Shown: positions 1-7,916, counted from the first letter of the stretch. The stretch: 36,426 bases of DNA from Oscillospiraceae bacterium (GCA_015063385.1 SVUG01000017.1:1-36426); one strand, 5' to 3'. Notes: generated from the sequence alone by a model not told the origin. A program made the numbers and translations.

Positions 1-120
1 TTTATGGGTGGTAAGTAACGATTGCATGGCTGGCAGGCCAATCTGAAACGCACTTGTGCGTCGCCAGTAGCGGTTAGGGCTATGCCCGAAAATGAAATAC
101 CCCCCGTTTTACGGGGGGAT
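1..120 (+). mobile_element. 3' end of an IS200/IS605-like element (last codons of tnpA plus right end)
   Basis: The first codons read Phe-Met-Gly-Gly-Lys-stop (1-18), which resembles the usual C-terminus of IS200-type TnpA transposases (a D-P-F-x-G-x-K ending). The following ~80 bases, containing GGGCTATGCCCGAAAATGAA, resemble the conserved 3' non-coding end of such elements, and a strong GC hairpin (100-118) follows, as expected for the structured right end. The frame after the tnpA stop stays open into this hairpin, but that is a known kind of spurious ORF. The call rests on family memory and the match with a left end at the other end of the window; only the last five codons are visible. 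Confidence 0.5.
100..118 (-). terminator. Hairpin downstream of the carboxylesterase; also candidate IS right-end hairpin
   Basis: Inverted repeat CCCCCCGT/ACGGGGGG with a 3-nt loop. On the minus strand it lies 17 nt past the esterase stop and is followed by a T-rich stretch, so it can act as a terminator. It may equally be the subterminal hairpin recognised by the IS200 transposase. Confidence 0.55.
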
Positions 121-134
121 ATTTATTAGTAAAA

Positions 135-1475
135 TTATTCGCCGGGTGCCTTGTTGGTGAACATAGTCCACCACATTTTAGCAGCACACGGTTTTTTATG
201 CTTGGTTTCCTTGTTGCCAAAGATAAGCGGTGATTTTCCACCAGAGAGCCATTCGGTATATCCCTCGTAGTTTGGATTACCGTTTCGCACGAAGGCGCAA
301 AGTCGCTCGCTCATTTCCTCTGAAAGAGCATGGTCCTTTTCGGTAAATGGACGCCAGCTGTTTTCCAGAGTGCCAAACCAATACCAAAGGTCGGCCGAAT
401 GCCATGCACCGTGCTTGTCACCGGGTAGGCTTCTCTCAAAGTACCAAAGGTAAGAGGGAGTATCCTGCTTTTCGCACCACTCTCTTGACATAGAGAAGAG
501 CAACGGAGGCATCATATCCTCGCTCGTAGTACCGAGCATATAAGGTATTTTATGCTGCTTACCCTCTGCCAGAAGCTCGTATCCCTTGCCTACGACAAGC
601 TCGCCGTCAATGCATGGGGCGCAGCCGCCACCCATCGCCATCTTTTTGTTTTCCTGCCAAACGCTGAAAAGCTTTTCCACGGGTACACGGCGGAATTCCT
701 CGAGATTATTTGCACCGCACTTTTCCATGATTGAATGCCAAAATTCAAAGCTCTTTTCAGATTCGGATGCGGTAAGAGCTTTGATAACTCCGCCGCCGCT
801 TGACATCACTGCCTTGTGGAAGAGCCCCTCTGAAAGAGGGGAAAGGCAGTGCTGCTGTACGCTCATTGCGCCCGCGCTCTGTCCCATAATAGTTATGTTG
901 TTGGGGTCTCCTCCAAAAGCAGAAATGTTGTGCTTAACCCATTTTATTGCAGTAAGCTGGTCGTAAAGACCGTAATTTCCGCATTTTCCAGCCTCGCTTT
1001 TAAGCTCATCGAGAACTGCAAAGCCAAGAGGTCCGAGTCTGTAATTTAGAGTGACGCCGATAACGCCTTTTTTAGGCCATACTGGCTCGTCGAAATGCTT
1101 TTCATGTCCGCAACCGCCGGTGAATCCACCACCGTGAATGTAAATCAGAACGGGAAGCCCCTCGCCATTTACCTCCGGAGCAAAAATGTTAAGAAACAGA
1201 CAATCCTCACTGTATTCGTAGCTTTCGCCCTTGCGGAATTCGTTGTAGTAAAAAATCTTTTTTGGCATATCCTCTTCGTTGTAGAATGCTCTGGGCTGAT
1301 ATGCACACGCGCCGTATTTAGTCGCGTCGTATACACCCTCCCATGCAGTCACCTCGCTTGGATATTCAAATCTGCCTGCCGTGGCGTATCTTATGCCCTT
1401 GTAAGCAACTACGCCATTGTGCTTTGATGCAACACCGCGGATTTTTCCGCACGGAGTATTGGTAATATATTCCAT
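135..1475 (-). CDS. Type B carboxylesterase family protein (alpha/beta hydrolase)
   Basis: Predicted serine esterase of the carboxylesterase/lipase family (446 aa), probably cytoplasmic because no signal peptide is visible. Seen: the family signature EDCLFLNIF, the oxyanion-hole motif HGGGF, the nucleophile elbow GQSAGA and a C-terminal region with a candidate catalytic His (GAWHSADLWYWFG). The start at 1475 (MEYITNTP) is preferred over an upstream Met at 1505 because AGGA lies 8 nt before it and the upstream Met has no ribosome binding site. It is downstream of the GPH transporter on the same strand (gap 82 nt). Inference: it removes acyl groups from an imported glycan or glycoside taken up by the neighbouring transporter; the substrate cannot be read from sequence. 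Confidence 0.85.
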   Translation of the reverse strand: MEYITNTPCGKIRGVASKHNGVVAYKGIRYATAGRFEYPSEVTAWEGVYDATKYGACAYQPRAFYNEEDMPKKIFYYNEFRKGESYEYSEDCLFLNIFAPEVNGEGLPVLIYIHGGGFTGGCGHEKHFDEPVWPKKGVIGVTLNYRLGPLGFAVLDELKSEAGKCGNYGLYDQLTAIKWVKHNISAFGGDPNNITIMGQSAGAMSVQQHCLSPLSEGLFHKAVMSSGGGVIKALTASESEKSFEFWHSIMEKCGANNLEEFRRVPVEKLFSVWQENKKMAMGGGCAPCIDGELVVGKGYELLAEGKQHKIPYMLGTTSEDMMPPLLFSMSREWCEKQDTPSYLWYFERSLPGDKHGAWHSADLWYWFGTLENSWRPFTEKDHALSEEMSERLCAFVRNGNPNYEGYTEWLSGGKSPLIFGNKETKHKKPCAAKMWWTMFTNKAPGE

Positions 1476-1498
1476 ATTTTCAATCCTATAAAAGAACA

Positions 1499-1518
1499 TT
1501 GACAACTTAACTTGTCAA
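1499..1518. promoter_or_regulatory. Palindrome TTGACAA-N6-TTGTCAA upstream of the esterase
   Basis: Perfect 7-bp arms separated by 6 bp, 24 nt upstream of the chosen esterase start. Could be an operator or part of a secondary promoter (it contains TTGACA on the minus strand, but no good -10 follows at 17 bp). Confidence 0.3.
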
Positions 1519-1527
1519 ATTGTGGGT

Positions 1528-1553
1528 ATAAGGCGGCGATAATACCGCCTTAT
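1528..1553 (-). terminator. Hairpin just after the GPH transporter stop
   Basis: 9-bp perfect stem ATAAGGCGG/CCGCCTTAT with an 8-nt loop, 5 nt after the transporter stop codon. There is no U tract, so it is more likely a partial terminator or a 3'-end stabiliser that sets esterase expression relative to the transporter. Confidence 0.4.
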
Positions 1554-1557
1554 GCAT

Positions 1558-2988
1558 TTAGTTTTTAGTTTCCTGCGCTTCTATTTCTTCTGCCGCGTTA
1601 TCCGTTATATCGGACTTTTTTGCAGCCATTTTGGCGCGAATCTCGGGAGTAATGTTCCATACGAATTTGAACGCCGCCCAAGAGCCGAGAATGAAGAGCG
1701 CAGGTGTGAGAACGCAAAGAATCTTGAAGCCGAAGATTGTTCCATCGCCCTGAACGTCAAGCTTGGGGTTATAACCAATCCAGTCAAGAGCGAAGAAACT
1801 GAAGCCGAGACCAACCGTCTGACCTATACGTCTTGCAAGATTGAACGTGCCGTATATTGAACCCTCGGTACGTTTACCTATTAGATACTCGTTGTAATCA
1901 ATAGCCTCACCAACAAGACCCCACTGCATCTGAATGGATACCATAGCAAGGCCGGTTCCGATGCCTAGTATAACACCGTGAACGAGAGGGTTAACCTCCA
2001 TAAAGAGATGCATTACGAAGAGTAATCCGCATATAGCGCCGCCTGCAAGCAGGGTGTAGCGAATAATTTTCTCAAGTCCGAGCTTCTTGCAGAGGAAGGG
2101 AACTGCAACCATAGAGCCGAGCATAAACGGCGCCGAAAGCACGGAGGCGATAGTCTTGTATGTAACGTCGTCGTATACCGCGGAGTACATGTACATACTG
2201 ATGTTTTCCGTCAGATACTGCATCGTGCAAATGCACACGCCGTGAATGCAAAGAGCTACGAAGGCGCGGTTTTTCTTAATAACCGCAAATATGTCTGTCA
2301 GCTTGATATCGTCGGCCTTGGTTTCCTCGTTAACTACGGTACGCTCTTCGGTCATAAAGTAATGAAGAAGACATACGACGAAGCCAACAATAGCACAAGC
2401 AACACCCGTGATCATATAACCGGTTGATTTTGTATCACCAAACATACCGATAACGACGGGGCCAATCATACCGGGAATCATATTACCAAACATCGAGCCA
2501 ACGCCACGCGCGGAAGAAAGCGATGCACGCTCCGCGTCATTTTTCGACATTGCGGAAAGAAGCGAGCCCATAGGTATATTGAACATCGTGTAGGATGCTT
2601 CGTAGAGAATCTTGAACGAGAAGAGCGCGATAAGAAGCGGAATTCCGTCAAGAAGAGTGGGTACCGTCCAGAGCGCGATAGCGGTAATCGCAAGAAGCGG
2701 TGTTGCACGAAGCAGCCAAGGACGGAATTTGCCGTTTTTATTTTGATTGCGCGCGAATACCTTGTCCATAATTGCGCCCATCATGGGGTCGTTAACGGCA
2801 TCCCAGATAGTCCAGATAATTGTGAGAACACCCATCAGCGTTGCGTTTACACCGAGCACGTTGGTGCAATAAATAGAGAACGTGCTTGCCATGAGTGCAA
2901 ACGTCATACAGCCACCGAAGTCACCGAACATATAACCGAGCCAGTGCTTGGTAGTAAGTCCGCCGTCAGCGAGTTTTTTCTTTGCCAT
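1558..2988 (-). CDS. GPH (glycoside-pentoside-hexuronide):cation symporter, MelB-like
   Basis: Secondary sugar transporter of the major facilitator superfamily, 476 aa with about 12 predicted membrane segments in the inner membrane. Family features seen: an N-terminal segment with DAVNDPMMGAIMDK (cation-binding D-x-x-N-D-P region) and the following basic loop GKFRPWLLRATP. The start at 2988 (MAKKKLADGG) is chosen because TGGAGGAAAATACAATG gives a strong ribosome binding site; an upstream Met at 3030 has none. Divergent from the AraC regulator at 3129 and followed by the esterase: an arrangement typical of small glycan-utilisation units. The sugar is unknown; GPH members take up melibiose, xylosides, glucuronides and similar compounds with Na+ or H+. 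Confidence 0.9.
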   Translation of the reverse strand: MAKKKLADGGLTTKHWLGYMFGDFGGCMTFALMASTFSIYCTNVLGVNATLMGVLTIIWTIWDAVNDPMMGAIMDKVFARNQNKNGKFRPWLLRATPLLAITAIALWTVPTLLDGIPLLIALFSFKILYEASYTMFNIPMGSLLSAMSKNDAERASLSSARGVGSMFGNMIPGMIGPVVIGMFGDTKSTGYMITGVACAIVGFVVCLLHYFMTEERTVVNEETKADDIKLTDIFAVIKKNRAFVALCIHGVCICTMQYLTENISMYMYSAVYDDVTYKTIASVLSAPFMLGSMVAVPFLCKKLGLEKIIRYTLLAGGAICGLLFVMHLFMEVNPLVHGVILGIGTGLAMVSIQMQWGLVGEAIDYNEYLIGKRTEGSIYGTFNLARRIGQTVGLGFSFFALDWIGYNPKLDVQGDGTIFGFKILCVLTPALFILGSWAAFKFVWNITPEIRAKMAAKKSDITDNAAEEIEAQETKN

Positions 2989-3128
2989 TGTATTTTCCTC
3001 CAAAATATTTTTACGTATATATTTTATCATATTGATTTTTGAAATAAAATTGCATTTTTCTCAATAAATATTGCAAATCGGACAAAAATATGTTAAAATA
3101 GACAATATTAATTTCTTTTAGGTGAAAA
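2989..3128. promoter_or_regulatory. Divergent control region between GPH transporter and AraC regulator
   Basis: 140 bp, very AT-rich. On the plus strand TTGCAA-N17-TAAAAT (3071-3099) is a good promoter for the regulator. On the minus strand only a weak TATGAT (3026-3031) with a poor -35 (TGCAAT) is visible for the transporter, which fits an activator-dependent promoter. ATATTG and CAATAT arms around the plus promoter could be regulator contacts but this is weak. Confidence 0.5.
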
Positions 3129-4070
3129 ATGAAAATATCAATACAAAAAGAATTAAAATCACGCTTTAAAAGGCCTAAAACCGAAGAGGAATATAAAGAA
3201 ATAATAAACTATCTGTCCGAAAAGGGAGTAGCGGTAGGCAATTTATATCAAGAGCTTGAAATGTCATCGAGTCTGGTAAATTTTCACCGCGACACTACCT
3301 TTGTCAAGCAGAACATTTCTATTCATTCTCACTCGTTTTTTGAGATAATGTACTGTCGCTCGTCCGATAGGGTGGAATATCTGGTTGGCTCGCGAAGATA
3401 CAGGCTCTCTGCGGGAGATCTGATCATCGTTGCTCCGGGAGTCAGCCACCGACCGATTTTCCCCGACGATATGCAATATCCGTATGAGCGCGATATTCTT
3501 TGGGTTAGCCTTGATTTTATGAAAAAGGTATCACAGATTTTCCCCTCAACTAATATTAACTCTTCAGGCGGTGCGGCTTTTTTACGCACCAAGGGCACGA
3601 ATTACGGATATATCGCTGATTATTTCACAGGCGGTATACAGGAATCCGAATCCGAGCTCGTTGGCTCTGAGGAATCCACCGCAGCGATAGCCTTGCTCAT
3701 ACTTACGCATGCATACCGCGCTATGAATTCCTGTGACAGCGTGAGCTTCGGAGCAGAGAAGCCGACGCTCATAAATTCTCTTATAGAGTATATTGAGGGC
3801 AACCTCGACTCTCCTTTGACTCTCGGAGATACGGCGGCTCATTTTTACGTCAGTCGCGGTACGGTAAATAAGGCGTTTCGTGATACTATGGACACTACTT
3901 TCCATAAGTTTTTGACACAACGCCGTCTCATTTTAGCCAAGCTGCTTATAAAGGAGGGCGAGGGAATGGACAGAGTCGCGGAGAAATGCGGTTTTTCGGA
4001 TTATTCGGTTTTTTACAAGGCTTTCAAGAAGGAATACGGTCTCTCGCCGAGGGCATTCTATAAGCTATAA
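3129..4070 (+). CDS. AraC family transcriptional regulator (cupin sensor plus HTH)
   Basis: 313 aa. The N-terminal half looks like an AraC-type cupin sugar-binding domain (around residues 55-115: HSHSFFEIMY, then a conserved SAGDLIIVAPGVSHRP stretch). The C-terminal ~100 residues hold the two helix-turn-helix motifs of the family (YVSRGTVNKAFR and VAEKCGFSDYSVFYKAFKKEYG, ending LSPRAFYKL). Expected to bind a sugar and activate the divergent transporter-esterase unit. The start has only a weak ribosome binding site (TTTTAGGTGAAAA). It is followed 9 nt later by a GNAT gene with its own AGGAG, so the two are probably co-transcribed. Confidence 0.88.
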   Translation: MKISIQKELKSRFKRPKTEEEYKEIINYLSEKGVAVGNLYQELEMSSSLVNFHRDTTFVKQNISIHSHSFFEIMYCRSSDRVEYLVGSRRYRLSAGDLIIVAPGVSHRPIFPDDMQYPYERDILWVSLDFMKKVSQIFPSTNINSSGGAAFLRTKGTNYGYIADYFTGGIQESESELVGSEESTAAIALLILTHAYRAMNSCDSVSFGAEKPTLINSLIEYIEGNLDSPLTLGDTAAHFYVSRGTVNKAFRDTMDTTFHKFLTQRRLILAKLLIKEGEGMDRVAEKCGFSDYSVFYKAFKKEYGLSPRAFYKL

Positions 4071-4079
4071 GGAGAAAAA

Positions 4080-4610
4080 ATGATTTTTAGACAACCAAAA
4101 AATATAAAGGAATTTTCACAAATCAAAAGGCTTTACAAAAAAGCCTTTCCAAAGTGCGAGCGTAAGCCCTTTGCGCTCATTATGAAATGGTACAGGGCGG
4201 GCAAATCGGATATATGGTATTTCTATGACGAAGAGGGATTCCTCGGATTTTCCACGACTATAAACGGCGAGAGGGAAATACTTATCGACTATTTTACAGT
4301 TGATGAAAAGCGAAGGTGCGGTGGAAACGGAACTAAAATGATTAAGGCACTTTTGGAGCATTATTATCCCATTGGTGTATTTTTGGAAATTGAGATGCTT
4401 GACGAGAGGGCAGAAAATTATGACGACCGCGTCAGACGCCGTAAATTTTATATCGCGGCAGGGCTTGAATCACTCAATACTTATGCCAAGTTGTTTGGAA
4501 CTGATATGGAGATGCTGGGCGTAAGATGCAGTATGGATTATGAAAAATACCGTAATTTCTATCTTGAAAATTACGGGCGGTTCGCATACGATAATATAAA
4601 AAAAGTATAA
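4080..4610 (+). CDS. GNAT family N-acetyltransferase
   Basis: 176 aa. The central motif around residue 80 (DYFTVDEKRRCGGNGTKM) fits GNAT motif A, the R/Q-x-x-G-x-G/A acetyl-CoA pyrophosphate loop after a beta strand. Preceded by AAGGAGAAAAAATG directly after the AraC stop and followed by a strong terminator, so it is the last gene of a two-gene unit. The acceptor substrate is unknown; it may modify a small molecule or a protein N-terminus. The N-terminal YKKAFPKCERKPF is typical of the small Clostridial GNATs with this layout. Confidence 0.75.
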   Translation: MIFRQPKNIKEFSQIKRLYKKAFPKCERKPFALIMKWYRAGKSDIWYFYDEEGFLGFSTTINGEREILIDYFTVDEKRRCGGNGTKMIKALLEHYYPIGVFLEIEMLDERAENYDDRVRRRKFYIAAGLESLNTYAKLFGTDMEMLGVRCSMDYEKYRNFYLENYGRFAYDNIKKV

Positions 4611-4617
4611 AAGAGAA

Positions 4618-4642
4618 CCCCTCGGAATTCCGAGGGGCTTTT
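4618..4642. terminator. Bidirectional intrinsic terminator between GNAT and alkaline phosphatase
   Basis: Perfect palindrome CCCCTCGG-AATT-CCGAGGGG followed by CTTTT on the plus strand and flanked by AT-rich sequence on the other; lies between two convergent genes. Confidence 0.85.
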
Positions 4643-4645
4643 GAA

Positions 4646-6025
4646 TTATTTAAGATACGTGAATTCACTTTGGTCACCGAAATCATATACATCGGCAAAG
4701 CTTGCGATAGTATGTGCTATTTGAATATTTTCAATAGTCTGACCGCCAAAGAGCTCTGCACCGTCGCCCCAGGTGAAAATCGGAACGTTGGCGGAGGTGT
4801 GATCCTCGCTGGTGTAGGAAAGCTTTCCGTCATCGCCAAGAGTGAGTCCGCCGGTTTCGTGGTCTGCAGTTATCAGTACGAACGTGTCGGGATTATAGAA
4901 CGCATACTCCATAAACCTTGCGATAGCTTGGTTAAAGCGGACGAGTGCGCTAAACGTCTTGTCCATATTGTTGTTATGGCAGTGCTTGTCAATGTGTGCC
5001 TCCTCGTACATGATGAAGAAGCCGTCCTCGTCAGCGGAAATAGTTTCGAGGGTGTCGGAGATTTGCTCCTCTATTTCGCCAACCTTTTCCGAGGTGTAAT
5101 AATCGTATCCGCAGTTAATTATAGTACCGTACTGCTTCACAAGCGCGAGCTGGCTTGCCACAAGCTCGGAGGTGCTATTGCGGCTATCCGCGTGAGCAGA
5201 GAAGCTCGAGGGGGTTGCACCGCTTTTCGTTTCAGTGGACATAACCGCAGTTGCCTTGCCCATAGAGCCAAAAAGCTCGGTGAGAGAGGTAAGCGCCTCC
5301 TTGTTTTCGTCTATTCCGACGTATCCGTTAATCGTTTTATGACCCGTTGAAATTGCCGTTCCGCCCGCTGCGCTGTCGGTAGTTCCCGAGAGGGAGTCAG
5401 TGCGCGAATATCCCATATAGGGGAGCATATACCCGTAGAACTCATTCTCACCGTCACCATACTCAATATTGTTATCAAAATGGTCGAAAAGTAAAGTTTG
5501 GTTTACTCCCATGCCGTCTCCGATAAGAATAACAAAGCTTTTGGCATCCTTGACGATAGGGGAAAGTACTCTCGATTCCTTGGGAATTTCTGCCTCAAAG
5601 TCATTACTTGGAACGTAGGATTCAATGAAGTAGTAGGCAGCTGCAGCAATTACAAAGTAATTACCCTCCAGCGCAATGGCATTGTCCTCTGCGAGAATAG
5701 AGAACTCCACCCCATCGGTATTCTCGTCGAGCTTCTCGGAAATCGGGCGGTTAGTATTTCCCACGACGATTTCATACTTTGCTCGGGTCGGCTCGGTGTC
5801 GGACAGGAGCTTTAGGTCGATTCCCGTGCGCTCAAATATCTCGTCGTGTATGTATTCCGCCGCACGTTTCGAGTAATCAAGGTCGCTCTCAGAGTAAACT
5901 ATAGAGAATTTCCTAAGGCTCGTTCCGTTAATTCTTGATTTGGAAAACAGTCCTCCGATGCCCTCACAGCTCACCAGCGAGCAAATTATCGCTAATATAA
6001 TAAGTAATGAAGCAATTTTTTTCAT
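4646..6025 (-). CDS. Alkaline phosphatase, surface lipoprotein
   Basis: 459 aa phosphomonoesterase of the PhoA superfamily. The N-terminus is a lipoprotein signal (MKK, hydrophobic stretch, lipobox LVSC at residues 17-20), so it should sit on the outer face of the membrane. Family motifs in order: metal-binding IGDGMGVNQ, the catalytic serine region TDSAAGGTA (DSA; E. coli has DSAASATA), ETKSGATPSSFSAH, metal-binding EEAHIDKHCH, TADHETGG and the C-terminal HTSANVPIF with a zinc-ligand His. All ligand positions appear present, so it should be active. It releases phosphate from organic esters outside the cell. Divergent from sdpR; its promoter -35 directly abuts a candidate SdpR operator (6085-6108). 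Confidence 0.9.
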   Translation of the reverse strand: MKKIASLLIILAIICSLVSCEGIGGLFSKSRINGTSLRKFSIVYSESDLDYSKRAAEYIHDEIFERTGIDLKLLSDTEPTRAKYEIVVGNTNRPISEKLDENTDGVEFSILAEDNAIALEGNYFVIAAAAYYFIESYVPSNDFEAEIPKESRVLSPIVKDAKSFVILIGDGMGVNQTLLFDHFDNNIEYGDGENEFYGYMLPYMGYSRTDSLSGTTDSAAGGTAISTGHKTINGYVGIDENKEALTSLTELFGSMGKATAVMSTETKSGATPSSFSAHADSRNSTSELVASQLALVKQYGTIINCGYDYYTSEKVGEIEEQISDTLETISADEDGFFIMYEEAHIDKHCHNNNMDKTFSALVRFNQAIARFMEYAFYNPDTFVLITADHETGGLTLGDDGKLSYTSEDHTSANVPIFTWGDGAELFGGQTIENIQIAHTIASFADVYDFGDQSEFTYLK

Positions 6026-6055
6026 AATTCACCTCAAAATGTTTTATATAGAAAT

Positions 6056-6084
6056 ATTATACCATAAGTTGAAGAGCTTTTCAA
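6056..6084 (-). promoter_or_regulatory. Promoter of the alkaline phosphatase gene
   Basis: Minus-strand TTGAAA-N17-TATAAT. Its -35 is part of a palindrome AGTTGAA-N6-TTCAACT (6067-6086) and touches the upstream sdpR-type operator at 6085. Confidence 0.75.
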
Positions 6085-6108
6085 CTATTTAAAAATTTTT
6101 TTAAATAC
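6085..6108. promoter_or_regulatory. Candidate SdpR operator 1
   Basis: CTATTTAAA-N6-TTTAAATAC: the same palindrome and the same 6-bp spacer as operator 2, with one mismatch at the outer base. It lies 3 bp upstream of the sdpR promoter -35 and immediately next to the alkaline phosphatase -35. Confidence 0.6.
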
Positions 6109-6111
6109 CTC

Positions 6112-6140
6112 TTGACAATTTCATAAAAAGCGAGTATAAT
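6112..6140 (+). promoter_or_regulatory. Promoter of the sdpR-sdpI-CPBP cassette
   Basis: Perfect consensus TTGACA-N17-TATAAT. Such a strong promoter fits a gene set controlled mainly by repression. Confidence 0.88.
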
Positions 6141-6164
6141 CTATTTAAAGAAAATTTTAAATAG
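6141..6164. promoter_or_regulatory. Candidate SdpR operator 2
   Basis: Perfect palindrome CTATTTAAA-N6-TTTAAATAG that starts directly after the -10 box, covers the transcription start and touches the ribosome binding site. A repressor bound here would block initiation. Confidence 0.65.
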
Positions 6165-6173
6165 GAGAGGAAA

Positions 6174-6449
6174 ATGGCTAAAGCAAATGTTTTCAAGGTG
6201 CTCTCTGATAGTATCAGGCGCGACATACTAGAGATGCTGAAGAACGGTCGGATGAGTGCCGGAGAGATTGCCGAGCGGTTGGAGATAACGCCCGCTGCGC
6301 TTTCTTATCATTTGAAGCTACTCCGTGAGTCTGATATGGTCATGGAGTATAAGCAAAAGAATTTTATCTACTACGAAATCAATACCGGAGTTTTTGAGGA
6401 TATTATTTTGTGGATTGAGAGTCTTGGAGGAATAAAGAATGAAAAATAA
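6174..6449 (+). CDS. sdpR: ArsR family winged-helix repressor, SdpR-like autorepressor
   Basis: 91 aa, essentially a single winged-helix domain: VLSDSIRRDILEML (dimer and first helices), SAGEIAERLEITPAALSYHLKLL (recognition helix) and the wing YKQKNFIYYEI. No metal-binding ELCVC motif of metal-sensing ArsR proteins is present. Followed by an sdpI-type gene with an 11-nt overlap, the arrangement known from Bacillus subtilis sdpRI, where SdpI titrates SdpR at the membrane after sensing the SDP toxin. Preceded by GGAGAGGAAAATG. Inference: it represses its own strong promoter through the two palindromes at 6085-6108 and 6141-6164. Confidence 0.85.
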   Translation: MAKANVFKVLSDSIRRDILEMLKNGRMSAGEIAERLEITPAALSYHLKLLRESDMVMEYKQKNFIYYEINTGVFEDIILWIESLGGIKNEK

Positions 6450-7128
6450 AATAATCAATTACGTTCTTGACGCTATCGCGTTGATTTCAACTGCGATTGC
6501 GATGCCATACCTGCCGGAAAAGGTAGCTATGCACTTTGATGCCAGCGGAGCGGTTGACAGATACGGCTCGAAGTATGAGATGTTCATTTTACCGATAATA
6601 CTTATAATTTTCAACGTAGTTCTTGAGCTTAAGGTTGTTCGCAAGGCGCTTTACACCGATCCCGACACCAGAGAAGCGCAGAGCGCGAAAAATAATGCCA
6701 AGGTAGGCTCAATCACGGTGACTGCCGTTTCTCTCGTTTTCGTGATAATGAATTTTGGACTGCTTTACCTCGGATTTATCGGTGCTGATTCGGTGGATAT
6801 GATGCCCTTCGATTTTATTGGTCTTGTGTGCGTTGCCCTCGGATTTGCTATAATTGTTATGGGTAATTATATGCCTAAAACAAAGGAAAACTCGTTTATC
6901 GGCTTTCGCTGCGGGTGGACCAGATACAATGACGTCACCTGGCAGAAATCGAATCGCTTTATGGCGTACGCGATGATGATATCGGGCGCTGTCTCGATTC
7001 TCGGTGGACTTATTTTCGGAGGAATGACCTCGGCTATTATACTCTTTACCAGCCTTACGGCTTCACTCGCTGCATCACTGATTTACGCGTACGTTATTTA
7101 TAAAAAGGAGAAAAGCCGTGAGAATTAA
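6439..7128 (+). CDS. sdpI: SdpI family membrane protein (DUF1648 plus SdpI domain)
   Basis: 229 aa with about six membrane segments. The N-terminal part (PYLPEKVAMHFDASGAVDRYG) is the DUF1648 signature and the central NSFIGFRCGWTRYNDVTWQKSNR is the SdpI signature. SdpI of B. subtilis confers immunity to the SDP peptide toxin and signals to SdpR. No sdpC-like toxin or its maturation genes are in the window, so this may be an orphan immunity or sensor module. Starts inside the end of sdpR and ends within the start of the CPBP gene, so the three are translationally coupled. Confidence 0.85.
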   Translation: MKNKIINYVLDAIALISTAIAMPYLPEKVAMHFDASGAVDRYGSKYEMFILPIILIIFNVVLELKVVRKALYTDPDTREAQSAKNNAKVGSITVTAVSLVFVIMNFGLLYLGFIGADSVDMMPFDFIGLVCVALGFAIIVMGNYMPKTKENSFIGFRCGWTRYNDVTWQKSNRFMAYAMMISGAVSILGGLIFGGMTSAIILFTSLTASLAASLIYAYVIYKKEKSREN

Positions 7129-7873
7129 GGAATACCTGAAAAGAAACGTCGGGTTTATAATATTCCTTGCCGTTTTTGGAGTAATCGGCGGAATTTTCAC
7201 AAGCCTTTGGTCGCTTGAAACGATTTCTCCCGAGATGCTCGAGGAGTCGCTCGCCATGGTTGGCAGCGAGGGAGTGCTGATTTTTATCGGTGTCGTGCAG
7301 GTTCTTTTTTACTCACTCGTGCTTGGGATTGTTGGAAAGGCTATTGCCGAAAAGGTTGGACTCTGGCGTGAGTGAAGCTTTGATTCCAGGGGCGCGCTAG
7401 TGACGGGAATTGTGACGCTTATCGGTGGCGCGGCTCTAATTTTGCCCGACGTATTCATTTTCTCCCGCTTTAGCGAAGCCGTAGCCGATTCCTATTTGCA
7501 GAAGCCAAGCATAAATTATATCATTACCAGCCTCACGTACGGCGGAGTAGTAGAGGAGGTAATGATGCGACTGTTTCTTATGTCGCTCGTCGTGCTTATT
7601 ATATCGCGACTGCGTGCCGATAAGGAGGTGACGGGCGGTGTTGTTTTAGCATCAAATATTATCGTTGCACTCGTGTTTGCTGCAGGGCATCTTCCTTCGA
7701 CGGCTATGACCATGGGCATTACCGTTCCGATTCTAATTCGTTGCTTTCTTATGAACGGTGGCTTTGGTTTTGTATTCGGATACCTCTACCAAAAATACGG
7801 AATCTATTACGCAATGCTTGCCCATGCAGGAGTGCATTTGGTGTCAAAGCTTATATGGATTTTGTTTATATAA
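7118..7873 (+). pseudogene. CPBP family intramembrane protease, interrupted by one in-frame TGA
   Basis: One reading frame of 252 codons broken only by TGA at 7373-7375. It starts with GTG at 7118, 7 nt after AAGGAG and overlapping sdpI by 11 nt. The first part (85 aa) holds two membrane helices and ends GLWRE; the same frame continues SFDSRGALVTG and then carries all CPBP (Abi/CAAX protease-like) motifs: VVEEVMMR (EE-x-x-x-R), FAAGH and a final LAHAGVH. TGA is a normal stop elsewhere here (it ends the genes at 25885 and 28994), so a nonsense mutation or sequence error is likelier than recoding. The second half could be made alone from GTG at 7400 after a weak AGGGG. CPBP proteins are often bacteriocin-immunity factors, fitting the sdpRI context. 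Confidence 0.75.
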
Positions 7874-7875
7874 AA

Positions 7876-7910
7876 GAAAACGGTTGGAATTCCAACCGTT
7901 TTCTTCGTAA
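7876..7910 (+). terminator. Intrinsic terminator of the sdpR cassette
   Basis: Perfect palindrome GAAAACGGTTGGAA/TTCCAACCGTTTTC just after the CPBP stop; the 3' arm ends in TTTTC. Confidence 0.85.
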
Positions 7911-7916
7911 TTTTTC

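Noticed and set aside
20-129. Open frame after the tnpA stop at the left end
   Set aside because: It runs through the non-coding IS end and its hairpin; such frames recur at IS200 ends and lack a start and ribosome binding site.
7373-7375. TGA read as selenocysteine or as tryptophan by altered code
   Set aside because: TGA terminates other genes here, CPBP proteins have no selenocysteine at this place, and no SECIS-like hairpin was seen after it.
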